Part shown: positions 1-7,397 of the stretch, piece by piece
How the letters are laid out: each line of letters starts with the position of its first letter
How positions within the stretch are numbered: the first letter of the stretch is position 1
Source of the DNA: Sphingomonas sp.
GTDB lineage: Bacteria > Pseudomonadota > Alphaproteobacteria > Sphingomonadales > Sphingomonadaceae
Direction: 5' to 3'
NCBI RefSeq assembly: GCF_004799495.1
Contig: NZ_SSMY01000011.1
Span: 310,001 to 374,000, forward strand
Length of the DNA stretch: 64,000 nucleotides
The notes under the pieces: model-generated
Told to the model about the DNA's origin: nothing
What the model saw: only the letters and a program-made list of their open reading frames with translations
Databases searched by the model: none
Program-made: the position numbers and the translations under genes

Positions 1-1146
1 CAACTCGCGCCATTCGGGCCGGCGGTCGAGCAGCCAGTGGTTGAACGCCGCGTCGGCGAGTTCGGGGCGGAGGGCGTTGGTGACGGCGGTCGGCTTACCC
101 GTCGCCGGCTCGTAGCCTTCGGGCAAGATGCCGAACTTGTCCTGTACGCTCGCCCAGGCGCGCGTATAAGTCGCGCCGATTGCCCCCGCGCCGCCCTGCG
201 CTAGTAGCCCGCCATAGAAACTGGCGAGCTCGTCCTGCTCGGTCGTCAGTCGCGCGCCCGTTTCGAAATCGACATCGACGAACCACAGATGCCCGCCGAT
301 ATGCTGCACCTGATGCTGCACGATTGCTGCGGTCAGCGCGTCGTACATCCGCTTGCAGTCACGGTCGCCGAACAGCTGCCACCCGTCCCAGCAATATTCG
401 TAATAGCTGTCGCACGGCGGCGCGATCGAGGCGCGGCGGCTGAGCCATTGGCTAGTGCGCACGTCGATCTTGTCGGCAAGCAGCCCGATCTTGCTGCGGC
501 GCTGGTACATCGCGGTCAGCGCGCGCTTGGCCGCTTCGTAATATTTCGGGTCGCCGGTCAGCTTCGACAGCGTGCCGAGCTCGGCGATGTGCGTCCCGCA
601 CTCAGCCGGATTGGTCGCGGGATCGCGCACCGCCTTCGTCCGCAGGTTGACGTAGCGATACGGCATCCCCGTCGGCGTATCGAACGCCGGGAGCAGCCGG
701 TCGGCGAGGTCGCGCGCCTTCGCCAGCAGCGCCGGATCGCCGCACGCATGATGCGCCGAGAGCAACCCGCCGACGAGGCGGATCTCGGTCTCGAACACCG
801 ACACCTCGCCATCGACGTCGAAATCGGCATTGGCCTTCACCCACGCCAGCGCATCGGCGAACTCCTGGTCGAGCCCCATCACCCACAACGTATCCATCGC
901 CTCGATCAGCGACAGTCCCAGATGATGGATCTTGAGCGGGAAGCTGCGGCTGCCGCCGCTCACCGGCAGGAAATCGTCCTTGCCCCAGGCACGTTCGCGA
1001 TAGTTGGCCCACGCCCATTTCATCTCCGCCTTCACATCGGCGGCGAGCGCGTGCCAGTCGGTGCGCGGCGGCTTGGCGAGCACGGGTGCCGCGGCGAGCG
1101 CGCCCAACGCGGCGGTCGCCTCGCGGCGGGAGATCAAACTGTTCAC
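1..1146 (-). CDS. GH47 alpha-mannosidase-like protein (3' end outside the window)
   Basis: The reading frame starts with GTG at 1146 and stays open for 382 codons to the window edge, so the C-terminus is missing. The N-terminus (SRREATAALG followed by an Ala-rich stretch to about residue 24) looks like a short Tat-like export signal. The stretch HHLGLSLIEAMDTLWVMGL (about residues 74-92) and the later ECGTHIAELGTLSKLTGD match the (alpha/alpha)-barrel signature of glycoside hydrolase family 47, the alpha-1,2-mannosidases. GH47 is mainly eukaryotic, with bacterial members known in Caulobacter and relatives. A role in trimming imported or extracellular mannosides is inference. GH47 domains are usually about 440-460 residues, so roughly 60-80 residues lie upstream of base 1. 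Confidence 0.8.
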   Translation of the reverse strand, partial: MNSLISRREATAALGALAAAPVLAKPPRTDWHALAADVKAEMKWAWANYRERAWGKDDFLPVSGGSRSFPLKIHHLGLSLIEAMDTLWVMGLDQEFADALAWVKANADFDVDGEVSVFETEIRLVGGLLSAHHACGDPALLAKARDLADRLLPAFDTPTGMPYRYVNLRTKAVRDPATNPAECGTHIAELGTLSKLTGDPKYYEAAKRALTAMYQRRSKIGLLADKIDVRTSQWLSRRASIAPPCDSYYEYCWDGWQLFGDRDCKRMYDALTAAIVQHQVQHIGGHLWFVDVDFETGARLTTEQDELASFYGGLLAQGGAGAIGATYTRAWASVQDKFGILPEGYEPATGKPTAVTNALRPELADAAFNHWLLDRRPEWREL

Positions 1147-1159
1147 GGCCCCATCCTAT

Positions 1160-1229
1160 CCGTTCGTGTCGAGCGAAGTCGAGACACGCCGACGGGGGAA
1201 TGCATCTCGACTTCGCTCGATGCGAACGG
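1160..1229. repeat. 25-bp imperfect inverted repeat (REP-like)
   Basis: Arms at 1160-1184 and 1205-1229 are complementary over 25 bp with two mismatches and a 20-nt loop. The core GTCGAGCGAAGTCGAGA is of a type found as dispersed palindromes in sphingomonad genomes (knowledge, not checked here). It lies between the divergent GH47 and ppk2 genes. A TATAAA box at 1234-1239 follows the right arm directly, so the element could supply the -35 region of ppk2. Confidence 0.75.
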
Positions 1230-1260
1230 CAGGTATAAAATACCAAGACGGAGTGCGCGC

Positions 1261-2010
1261 ATGGCGAAGAAGGACGGCGGCAAGAAGCTCCAGCTCGGAC
1301 TGGTCCAGATGCAGCTCGCGCACGCCAAGACCGGCGAGCGCACGATCATCGTGCTCGAGGGGCGCGACGCGGCGGGCAAGGACGGGACGATCAAGGCGCT
1401 GACCGAGCACCTCTCGGTGCGCTCGACCCGCGTCGTCGCATTGCCCAAGCCGAGCGACCGCGAGAAATCGCAATGGTATTTCCAGCGTTACGTCGCGCAG
1501 CTCCCCGCAGCGGGCGAGCTCGTGATCTTCAACCGCAGCTGGTACAACCGCGCCGGGGTGGAGGTGGTCAACGGCTTCTCCACACCCGAGGAACAGGCAC
1601 AGTTCCTGAAGGACGTCCCCGATTTCGAACGGATGCTGGTCGAAAGCGGGATCAAGATCGTCAAATTGTGGCTCGACATCACCAAGACCGAGCAGAAGGA
1701 ACGGCTCGGCGACCGCGCGACCAACCCGCTCAAGGCGCTCAAACGCTCCCCGCTCGACGCCGTCGCGCAGGACAAATGGGACGATTACACGAAAGCGCGC
1801 GACGCGATGCTATTGGCGACTAACAGCGCGATCGCGCCGTGGATTTGCGTGCGGGCGGACCACAAGAAGAAGGCGCACAAGGCGGTGATCCGGCATGTGC
1901 TGCGGCATCTGGCGCCGGACGAGGTGGCAAAGACGGTCGAGGCGCCCGATCCGGACGTGCTGTTTCCGTTCGAGGCGAAAGCGCTGAAGGACGGGCGGTT
2001 GGAACGTTAA
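1261..2010 (+). CDS. ppk2: Polyphosphate kinase 2 family protein
   Basis: The 249-residue protein from ATG 1261 (MAKKDGGKKLQ) has the PPK2 P-loop kinase fold. The Walker A motif GRDAAGKDG is at about residues 34-42 and the lid/Walker B block FNRSWYNRAGVE at about 90-101, followed by the conserved KLWLDITKTEQ and DKWDDYTKARD helices. PPK2 enzymes transfer phosphate between polyphosphate and nucleotides (NDP/NTP or NMP). The length is typical of single-domain class I enzymes, but the preferred nucleotide cannot be read from sequence. The frame is open far upstream, but homology begins only at this ATG. A TATAAA box lies 21 bases before the start codon. The gene stands alone and diverges from the GH47 gene. 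Confidence 0.92.
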   Translation: MAKKDGGKKLQLGLVQMQLAHAKTGERTIIVLEGRDAAGKDGTIKALTEHLSVRSTRVVALPKPSDREKSQWYFQRYVAQLPAAGELVIFNRSWYNRAGVEVVNGFSTPEEQAQFLKDVPDFERMLVESGIKIVKLWLDITKTEQKERLGDRATNPLKALKRSPLDAVAQDKWDDYTKARDAMLLATNSAIAPWICVRADHKKKAHKAVIRHVLRHLAPDEVAKTVEAPDPDVLFPFEAKALKDGRLER

Positions 2011-2020
2011 GCCGCGGGTT

Positions 2021-2275
2021 CTATCCAATCTTGAACGTTATGGTTGCGCCAAAAAGCGCATATCCATGATCTTGAATGTCAGCGATGACCTGATCGCTAT
2101 CGACCGCGATCCTGTTTTCACCCGGATTGAAATCCACTTGCCGAGGAAATGGGCGAACCTGATGATAATCGGGATCAGTACCGGCCGGAAGAGAGACCTT
2201 TGTAACGTCGCTGTTTGCAGGAACCGCTAGATATTTGTCGCCGTGACTAGCGCTCCGGTAGATATCGATCAGCAT
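2021..2275 (-). CDS. Small conserved hypothetical protein
   Basis: An 84-residue soluble protein starting MLIDIYRSASHGDKYLAVPANSD. A strong Shine-Dalgarno (AAGGAG) sits seven bases before ATG 2275, which supports real translation. It has no signal peptide, membrane segment or cysteine. The opening resembles small DUF proteins with an (M)xVDIYRR-type start, but I cannot assign a family with certainty. It converges with ppk2 only 10 bases away and is followed on the same strand by nadA after a 75-base gap. Confidence 0.65.
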   Translation of the reverse strand: MLIDIYRSASHGDKYLAVPANSDVTKVSLPAGTDPDYHQVRPFPRQVDFNPGENRIAVDSDQVIADIQDHGYALFGATITFKIG

Positions 2276-2350
2276 GTTATAACTCCTTACATTGTGCCCT
2301 TGGCGATCGCCGCGCGCACATGCCGTGCCGCTTTGTGGGTGGTCAGAGGT

Positions 2351-3349
2351 TCAATCCCCCGTCACCCTGACCGGCCCCAAATCCCCCATTCCCACGGTCC
2401 CGCTCGCCATCGCTAGCATCGCGTCTAGGCTCTTCTTCGCGCGCAGCCGCAAGCCTTCTTCGATCTCGATGCGCGGCTCCAGATCGCGCAGCGCGACGTA
2501 TAGTTTCTCCATCGTGTTCAGCGCCATGTACGGGCAGATGTTGCAGTTGCAGTTACCGTCCGCGCCCGGTGCGCCGATGAAATGCTTGTCGGGCGCCGCG
2601 CGCTCCATTTGGTGGATGATGTGCGGCTCGGTCGCGACGATCAGCGTGTCGCCGGCCATCTCCCCGGCGAACTTCAGGATGCCGCTGGTCGAGCCGACAT
2701 AATCGGCATGGTCGAGGATATACGGCGGGCATTCGGGGTGCGCGGCGATCGGCGCGCCGGGGTGTTGCCCCTGAAGCTTGAGCAATTCGGTTTCGCTGAA
2801 CGCCTCGTGCACGATGCACACGCCGGGCCACAACAGCATCTCGCGCCCGGTCTTGCGCGCTAGATAGCCGCCGAGATTCTTGTCGGGGCCGAAGATGATC
2901 TTCCGGTCCTTGGGGATCTGGCTCAGGATCTTTTCCGCCGACGAACTGGTGACGATGATGTCGCTGAGCGCCTTCACCTCGGTCGAGCAGTTGATGTAGG
3001 TCAACGCGATCGCATCCGGATGCTGCGCGCGAAACGCGGCGAACTGGTCTGGCGGGCAACTGTCCTCGAGGGAGCAACCCGCGTTCATGTCGGGGAGCAC
3101 GACGATCTTGTCGGGCGACAGGATCTTCGCTGTCTCCGCCATGAAGCGCACGCCACAGAACGCGATCACCTCGGCGTCGGTCGCCTGCGCCTTCTTCGAC
3201 AAATCTAGGCTGTCGCCGACGAAATCGGCCAAGTCCTGGATTTCGGGCTTCTGATAGTAGTGCGCGAGGATCACCGCGTTGCGCTCCTGCCGCAGCCGGT
3301 CGATTTCGGCGCGCAGGTCGAGGCCCTTCAGGTTGGGATGCTGTTCCAT
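2351..3349 (-). CDS. nadA: Quinolinate synthase NadA
   Basis: Quinolinate synthase condenses iminoaspartate with dihydroxyacetone phosphate in de novo NAD synthesis, using a 4Fe-4S cluster. The three cluster cysteines are recognisable in GCSLEDS, GVCIVHEAF and NICPYM, and the N-terminal NAVILAHYYQKPEIQDLADFVGDSL block is diagnostic. I chose ATG 3349 (MEQHPNLKG, 332 residues); an in-frame TTG lies three codons upstream. No nadB or nadC is adjacent, so the pathway is split across the genome. The downstream neighbour on this strand is the small hypothetical gene at 2021. Confidence 0.96.
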   Translation of the reverse strand: MEQHPNLKGLDLRAEIDRLRQERNAVILAHYYQKPEIQDLADFVGDSLDLSKKAQATDAEVIAFCGVRFMAETAKILSPDKIVVLPDMNAGCSLEDSCPPDQFAAFRAQHPDAIALTYINCSTEVKALSDIIVTSSSAEKILSQIPKDRKIIFGPDKNLGGYLARKTGREMLLWPGVCIVHEAFSETELLKLQGQHPGAPIAAHPECPPYILDHADYVGSTSGILKFAGEMAGDTLIVATEPHIIHQMERAAPDKHFIGAPGADGNCNCNICPYMALNTMEKLYVALRDLEPRIEIEEGLRLRAKKSLDAMLAMASGTVGMGDLGPVRVTGD

Positions 3350-3380
3350 GCGTGCCAAATGGCCCGCGCGAGCCGTGGGA

Positions 3381-4166
3381 TCAAGGCGCGGGCGGCGGCG
3401 ACCCGAACGCGAGTGGCGGAACGGCGGCTCCCGGCGTACCTGCGGTGACCGCGCGGTAGATCGCGGTTCCGGCCGGGCTGAAGGTCAGCAGTTCGGTAGC
3501 AATGATCGAACACGCCATGACCGCAGCGCCGCACCACCAGGCCGGATGAACTCGGCGGCCGCGGCGCAGATCGGCGACGATGCCGATCGCCGGAAAGATC
3601 AACACCGGCAGGAACGCCGCCTCGTACGCGCGCGGCATCAGCAAGGGCGACGGCAACAGCCGGCTGATCGCGGGCGCCATCAGCATCGCCGTGCCGCAAT
3701 AATGCAGTCGCCGGTGCCAGTCGGTCCGCCGCCGCATCGCGATCGCCGCCCAGGTGAGCCCGGCGAACGTCAGCACGGTCATCGGATCGAAGATCAGGAA
3801 ATTAAGCGGATAGAAGAAGAACGGTATCGCGCCTCGCTGCACCATCCCGACCGTCACCGCGGTGCCGAGCACGATCATCGCCGCGATCCATCCCGCGCCG
3901 ATCCAGCCGAGTCGGCGATGGAGCGCCATCGACCCGCGAGTAACGAATATGTTCTGGAGGACGTAAATCACGATCCATCCCATGAACGTGACCGCGTGAA
4001 GGTGGATCAAAAGCGGCCGATGGAAGGTCGACCGTCCCATCGCGAGGTGAAAGCTGAAGCCGGTGAAAACCAGCGCCATCATCACCAGCGCCATCGTCAG
4101 AAAAAAGCGGTCATCGCGCCCCAGCGTCGGCATCGGCTCCGGCAGCGGCTCGGCAAGAGTGGCCAT
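3381..4166 (-). CDS. Seven-helix membrane protein of unknown function
   Basis: A 261-residue protein (MATLAEPLPEPMPTLGRDDRF) with seven predicted hydrophobic helices and a Pro-rich C-terminus. Conserved-looking histidines and the HRRLGWIGAGW turn recall DUF2306-type or cytochrome b-like membrane proteins, but the assignment is weak. The frame is open for 44 codons upstream. ATG 4166 was chosen because it is preceded by a GGGGGGAAAG Shine-Dalgarno and because the upstream residues are not hydrophobic or conserved-looking. It lies between nadA and the MBL hydrolase on the same strand with gaps of 31 and 70 bases. Confidence 0.7.
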   Translation of the reverse strand: MATLAEPLPEPMPTLGRDDRFFLTMALVMMALVFTGFSFHLAMGRSTFHRPLLIHLHAVTFMGWIVIYVLQNIFVTRGSMALHRRLGWIGAGWIAAMIVLGTAVTVGMVQRGAIPFFFYPLNFLIFDPMTVLTFAGLTWAAIAMRRRTDWHRRLHYCGTAMLMAPAISRLLPSPLLMPRAYEAAFLPVLIFPAIGIVADLRRGRRVHPAWWCGAAVMACSIIATELLTFSPAGTAIYRAVTAGTPGAAVPPLAFGSPPPAP

Positions 4167-4236
4167 GATCTTTCCCCCCGAAAAGAATATTACCGCGCAC
4201 GATATCAAATCGTTTTGCGTCCGGCCAGCGCGACGA

Positions 4237-5094
4237 TCAACCGCGCAGTCGCCACCCTCCCACGTCCCTCGCCACTGCGCCGCGCGCTTCCAGCTCAATC
4301 AGATGCGCGAGCACCGACCGCTCGGCGGCCGGGAGCAAGCGCGAGTCGATCCCGACATACATTTTCGCGACCATCGCCGGAATCGCCTGCGGCGCGGTGG
4401 CGAGCAGACGGAGGATCTGTCCCTCGCGCTTCCTGCGGTGCCCGATCAGCCCGCGCACGAGCCGCTGCGGCTTGGCGACCGGGTCGCCGTGCGCCGGATA
4501 ATAGATGCGGTCGTCGCGGTGCTGCAGCTTGGCGAGGCTCGCCATATAGGCCGCCATGTTGCCGTCGGGGGGCGAGACAATGGTGGTCGACCAGCCCATC
4601 ACATGGTCGCCGGTGAACAGCGCCTTCGTTTCAGGGAGCGCGAACGCGAGGTGGTTGCTCGTATGGCCGGGCGTCGCGAGCGCGGTCAGCGACCAGCCCG
4701 TGCCCCAAACGCCGTCACCCTCGCCCAGCACGGAATCGGGTACATAGTCAGCGTCGAAGCTGGCATCGGCGCGTGGGCCGAGATCGTCGAGCGCAAGCGG
4801 CGCGCAACCGACGATGGGCGCGCCGGTCGCGGCCTTGAGCGGGGCGGCGCCGGGGCTGTGGTCGCGATGCGTGTGAGTGATGACGATCGCCGTCACGGGA
4901 CGGCCGTCAATCGCGGCGAGCAAGGCGGCGATGTGCGCGGGATCGTCAGGGCCGGGATCGATCACCGCGAGGTCAGTTTTCCCGACCAGATGCGTCTGCG
5001 TGCCGGTATGCGTGAACGGCGACGGATTGTTCGCTAGAACCCGTGTCACCAGCGGTTCGAGGACCTGCGGCACGCCGGGCTGTTGCTCATCCAT
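4237..5094 (-). CDS. Metallo-beta-lactamase-fold hydrolase, LACTB2-like
   Basis: A 285-residue cytosolic protein with the MBL zinc motif THTHRDH (about residues 93-99), a second histidine in TPGHTSNH, the aspartate in LFTGDHVMGW and a last histidine in YYPAHGDP. The C-terminal 70 residues (LIGHRRKREGQILRLL... through WRLRG) look like the winged helix of LACTB2-type members. Such enzymes are hydrolases or endoribonucleases; the substrate is not evident. There is no signal peptide, so a secreted beta-lactamase role is unlikely. Confidence 0.87.
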   Translation of the reverse strand: MDEQQPGVPQVLEPLVTRVLANNPSPFTHTGTQTHLVGKTDLAVIDPGPDDPAHIAALLAAIDGRPVTAIVITHTHRDHSPGAAPLKAATGAPIVGCAPLALDDLGPRADASFDADYVPDSVLGEGDGVWGTGWSLTALATPGHTSNHLAFALPETKALFTGDHVMGWSTTIVSPPDGNMAAYMASLAKLQHRDDRIYYPAHGDPVAKPQRLVRGLIGHRRKREGQILRLLATAPQAIPAMVAKMYVGIDSRLLPAAERSVLAHLIELEARGAVARDVGGWRLRG

Positions 5095-5197
5095 CGCAGG
5101 GCGAAATGGCGCGTGGCCCCCGCCTTGGCAAGGGTTTGGGGGTGGGGGTCAGGGGCGATGCGTGACCGGCACCGCCCCATTCCCCTCCCCGGCCCGC

Positions 5198-6748
5198 TCA
5201 ATCGGGCTTGGCCATGTCCGCTTCCATGTCGCGGATCGCTTCGTCGATCCCCTCGAGCGCTTCGCGGCGCTTGTCGCCCGACAGCGAGCTGTCGTTTGCC
5301 ATTCGCTCGCGCGCGCGGCGCAAGCCTTCGAGCGCGCGGCCGTAGGCCAGGCGCTGCACGTCCTGCGCGCGGACCGCCTGATCCGCCGCGCGGCTCGCCA
5401 TGCGTTCGATGCGGTCGGTGCAGATGATCATGACGTGCTTGCCGCCCTCAACCCTGCGCACCACGGTTTCCTTGTCGCCGCCCCTGCCGCGCATGCAGTT
5501 GCCGGAGCGGATATCGGGCATGTCCTTGAGCTCGGGCATGTTCGGCAGGTCGGGCATCACCGCCACGTCGGGCATGTCGGGCAGGTCGCGCACGTCTTCG
5601 CTGATCGTCTTGCCGTCCTTGTCGATCTTGATGATCTTGATCTTCTTCACTCGCGTCGGCGACTTGGGCGCTTCGGGCGGCGCGAACCCGGCGGGCGGCG
5701 CCGGGGGTGCCGGCAAATCCGATCCTTCGGGCATTGCCGGGGGGGCGGGCGGCGCGGTCTGCAACTTCGCATCGAGCCGCGCGATATCGATGCCCGTGGC
5801 TTTCTCCACGCCGGCGCGCACGCTGGCGGCGGCGGCGGTGCCGCTCGCGGTGAGGCCGAGCCCCCCGATCATCAGCGCAGCGACGGCAGCACCGCCCAGT
5901 GCTCGGGTGACGCGCGAACGCGGTCCGGTTGTAAGCATTCTCAGTCGTCCTTTCAGGTCGTTTATCGTGTGGAGGTGGCACGCCGCGGAGACGGCGCCGC
6001 CGTGCGCGGCCTTGACGATTGCGCAGGCATAGGTGTGACGGTCGACCGCCGAACGGCCGGCGAGCACACGGGCGTCGTTGGCCATTTCCTGGTCGCTGCG
6101 GAACGCGCGGAAAGCGCGCCAGGCGAGCGGGTTGAACCAGTGCAGCGCGAGCACCGCGAGCGCGACCCAATTGGCGACCAGATCGCCGCGCTGGTGGTGA
6201 CCGAGCTCGTGGAGCAGCGCGAGCTCGCGCTCTTCGGCGTCGTAACGTTCGGTGAAATCGCGCGGGAACGCGACGTAGCGGCGGAAGATGCCGAACGCGA
6301 GCGGGCCGGAAGCGGCGCCCGTCTCGATCACCTCGACCGCGCCGGCGCGCTCGGTTCGCGTGCTGCCCGCGATCATCCGCCGGCAAAAACGCCAGTGGCT
6401 GACCGCGTGCCAGCACAGGAACGCCGCCGCGCCCACGCCCCACAGCACGGCCAAGGGCAAACCGAGCGAGGAAAACAGGGACGTGGGCGCAACGGCCGAG
6501 CCTCCGAGCGGCTCGATCACGTAGACAGTCAGCGTTTCGCTCGCGCGTTGCGCCAGCGCAGGCGCCGCGGTTTCGCGCCAGGCGGGAAGCTGCGGCAAGG
6601 GCGGCAACGCGAGGCGGATCGCCGGGAGCGCCCACAGCGCGTAGGCGATGCCCGGCCCGAACGCGCGGCGAACGGGGCCGCGGATGACGAGCACGATCGC
6701 CATCAGCACGGCGGAGGCGACCAATGCCTCGATCGCCCAGCCGATCAC
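5198..6748 (-). CDS. M56-family (BlaR1/MecR1-like) membrane metallopeptidase
   Basis: A 516-residue integral membrane protease. N-terminal helices (about 1-22, 35-52, 90-115) are followed by the zinc motif HELGHH (about 180-185), a further helix, and the EMANDARVLA segment with the likely third zinc ligand (E221). A helix near 275-300 leads to a Pro-rich linker, a charged stretch with repeated MPD motifs (DMPDV, MPDLPNMPELKDMPDIR), two cysteines and a C-terminal coiled-coil-like region. No penicillin-binding sensor domain is present, so the signal is unlikely to be a beta-lactam. The GTG start overlaps the TGA of the repressor gene as GTGA. By family analogy it cleaves the BlaI-type repressor. 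Confidence 0.88.
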   Translation of the reverse strand: MIGWAIEALVASAVLMAIVLVIRGPVRRAFGPGIAYALWALPAIRLALPPLPQLPAWRETAAPALAQRASETLTVYVIEPLGGSAVAPTSLFSSLGLPLAVLWGVGAAAFLCWHAVSHWRFCRRMIAGSTRTERAGAVEVIETGAASGPLAFGIFRRYVAFPRDFTERYDAEERELALLHELGHHQRGDLVANWVALAVLALHWFNPLAWRAFRAFRSDQEMANDARVLAGRSAVDRHTYACAIVKAAHGGAVSAACHLHTINDLKGRLRMLTTGPRSRVTRALGGAAVAALMIGGLGLTASGTAAAASVRAGVEKATGIDIARLDAKLQTAPPAPPAMPEGSDLPAPPAPPAGFAPPEAPKSPTRVKKIKIIKIDKDGKTISEDVRDLPDMPDVAVMPDLPNMPELKDMPDIRSGNCMRGRGGDKETVVRRVEGGKHVMIICTDRIERMASRAADQAVRAQDVQRLAYGRALEGLRRARERMANDSSLSGDKRREALEGIDEAIRDMEADMAKPD

Positions 6749-7113
6749 GACTTGAGATCCTTCAGCAGCGCTTCGATCTCGGCGATGTCCTGCGCGGTCA
6801 GCTGATCGCGCTCGGCGAGGTGGGCGACCAGCGGGGTCAGCTTGCCGCCGAACAGCCGGTCGATCAGCCGCTGCGATTCACCCGCGACATAATCCTCGCG
6901 CGCGACGATCGGGCGGTAGAGGTAGCGACGCCCCTCTTCCTCGTGCGAAATCACGTTCTTGGCGAGGAGCCGGCCGAGCAACGTCTTGACGGTGTTGGCG
7001 CTCCAGTCGCGTTCGGCGGGGACGCGCTCGGCGACGTCCTGGGCGCTGAGCGGGCTTTGATCCCACAGCACCTCCATCACGGCATGTTCGGCATCGCTGA
7101 TTCGTTCGGCCAC
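6745..7113 (-). CDS. BlaI/MecI/CopY-family transcriptional repressor
   Basis: A 122-residue winged-helix repressor (MAERISDAEHAVMEVLWDQS) with the family's WSANTVKTLLGRLLAKNVISHEEEGRRYLYRP recognition and wing region, and a C-terminal dimerisation helix. The start is GTG 7113 with GGGAG seven bases upstream. It is the first gene of a two-gene operon with the M56 protease. Two 16-bp dyads overlap its predicted promoter (7130-7145 and 7151-7166), indicating autoregulation. Family members are inactivated by proteolysis triggered by the membrane partner. Confidence 0.93.
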   Translation of the reverse strand: MAERISDAEHAVMEVLWDQSPLSAQDVAERVPAERDWSANTVKTLLGRLLAKNVISHEEEGRRYLYRPIVAREDYVAGESQRLIDRLFGGKLTPLVAHLAERDQLTAQDIAEIEALLKDLKS

Positions 7114-7129
7114 GATTCGCTCCCGCTTT

Positions 7130-7166
7130 GACTACGTATGTAATCGCAGCGATTACGGTTGTGGTC
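7130..7166 (-). promoter_or_regulatory. Tandem BlaI-like operators overlapping the repressor promoter
   Basis: Two related 16-bp dyads, GACTACGTATGTAATC (7130-7145) and GATTACGGTTGTGGTC (7151-7166), are spaced 21 bp start to start, two helical turns. Both fit the BlaI/MecI pattern of TAC and GTA half-sites around a 4-bp centre. On the minus strand a -35 TTGACC (7168-7163) lies in the upstream site, and a -10-like GATTAC/ATTACA at 17-18 bp spacing lies in the other. The junction of the two sites also forms the perfect 17-bp palindrome at 7140-7156. Confidence 0.72.
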
Positions 7167-7285
7167 AAGTGGGATCGATCGACACCCCGAAAGTGCCTGA
7201 AATCGTCGGAAAAACTTACAGCGCGCGAGGCCAGCGCCGGGTCATTAACCATCGTCTGCCGCAGGAAACCGCGCCGCGCTTCGTT

Positions 7286-7301
7286 TGGCACGCGCCCTGC
7301 A
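7286..7301 (+). promoter_or_regulatory. Sigma-54-like -24/-12 match (speculative)
   Basis: TGGCACGCGCCCTGCA fits the RpoN consensus with GG and GC elements correctly spaced. No plus-strand gene lies downstream: the next 100 bases hold only the hairpin at 7337-7379 and then the antisense 3' end of the glycosyltransferase gene. It may be chance in GC-rich DNA or the promoter of a short RNA. Confidence 0.2.
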
Positions 7302-7336
7302 ACGTATCGCGTGCCCGAGCGGTTTCCCGCTTCAGC

Positions 7337-7379
7337 AGGGTGGACCGGCGCCTCCCCCGATCTCGCGCCGGTCCACCCT
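7337..7379 (-). terminator. 15-bp stem-loop downstream of the glycosyltransferase gene
   Basis: Arms 7337-7351 and 7365-7379 pair perfectly over 15 bp with a 13-nt loop. The hairpin lies 19 bases past the stop codon of the minus-strand glycosyltransferase gene. No T-run follows in that direction; on the plus strand it is followed by CACCCGGCTTTT. Termination is inferred from position. Confidence 0.6.
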
Positions 7380-7397
7380 CACCCGGCTTTTCCAGAA

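Noticed and set aside
289..1260. N-terminal extension of PPK2 of about 320 codons
   Set aside because: The frame is open but runs antisense through the GH47 gene and the inverted repeat; PPK2 homology starts at 1261.
2345..2370. GGTTCAATCCCC resembles a tRNA T-loop
   Set aside because: It belongs to the 3' end of nadA and its spacer; no acceptor stem, anticodon arm or D-arm could be drawn around it.
5161..5215. Possible third copy of the family A palindrome
   Set aside because: Only a partial CCCCTCCCCGGCCCGCT match is present with no complementary arm.
4877..6805. Long plus-strand open frame of more than 600 codons over the MBL and M56 genes
   Set aside because: It is an antisense shadow produced by high GC at third positions; the minus strand encodes recognised families with ribosome-binding sites.
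5198..7113. Beta-lactam resistance system
   Set aside because: The M56 protein lacks a penicillin-binding sensor and no beta-lactamase gene is near; the MBL-fold protein at 4237 is cytosolic and LACTB2-like.
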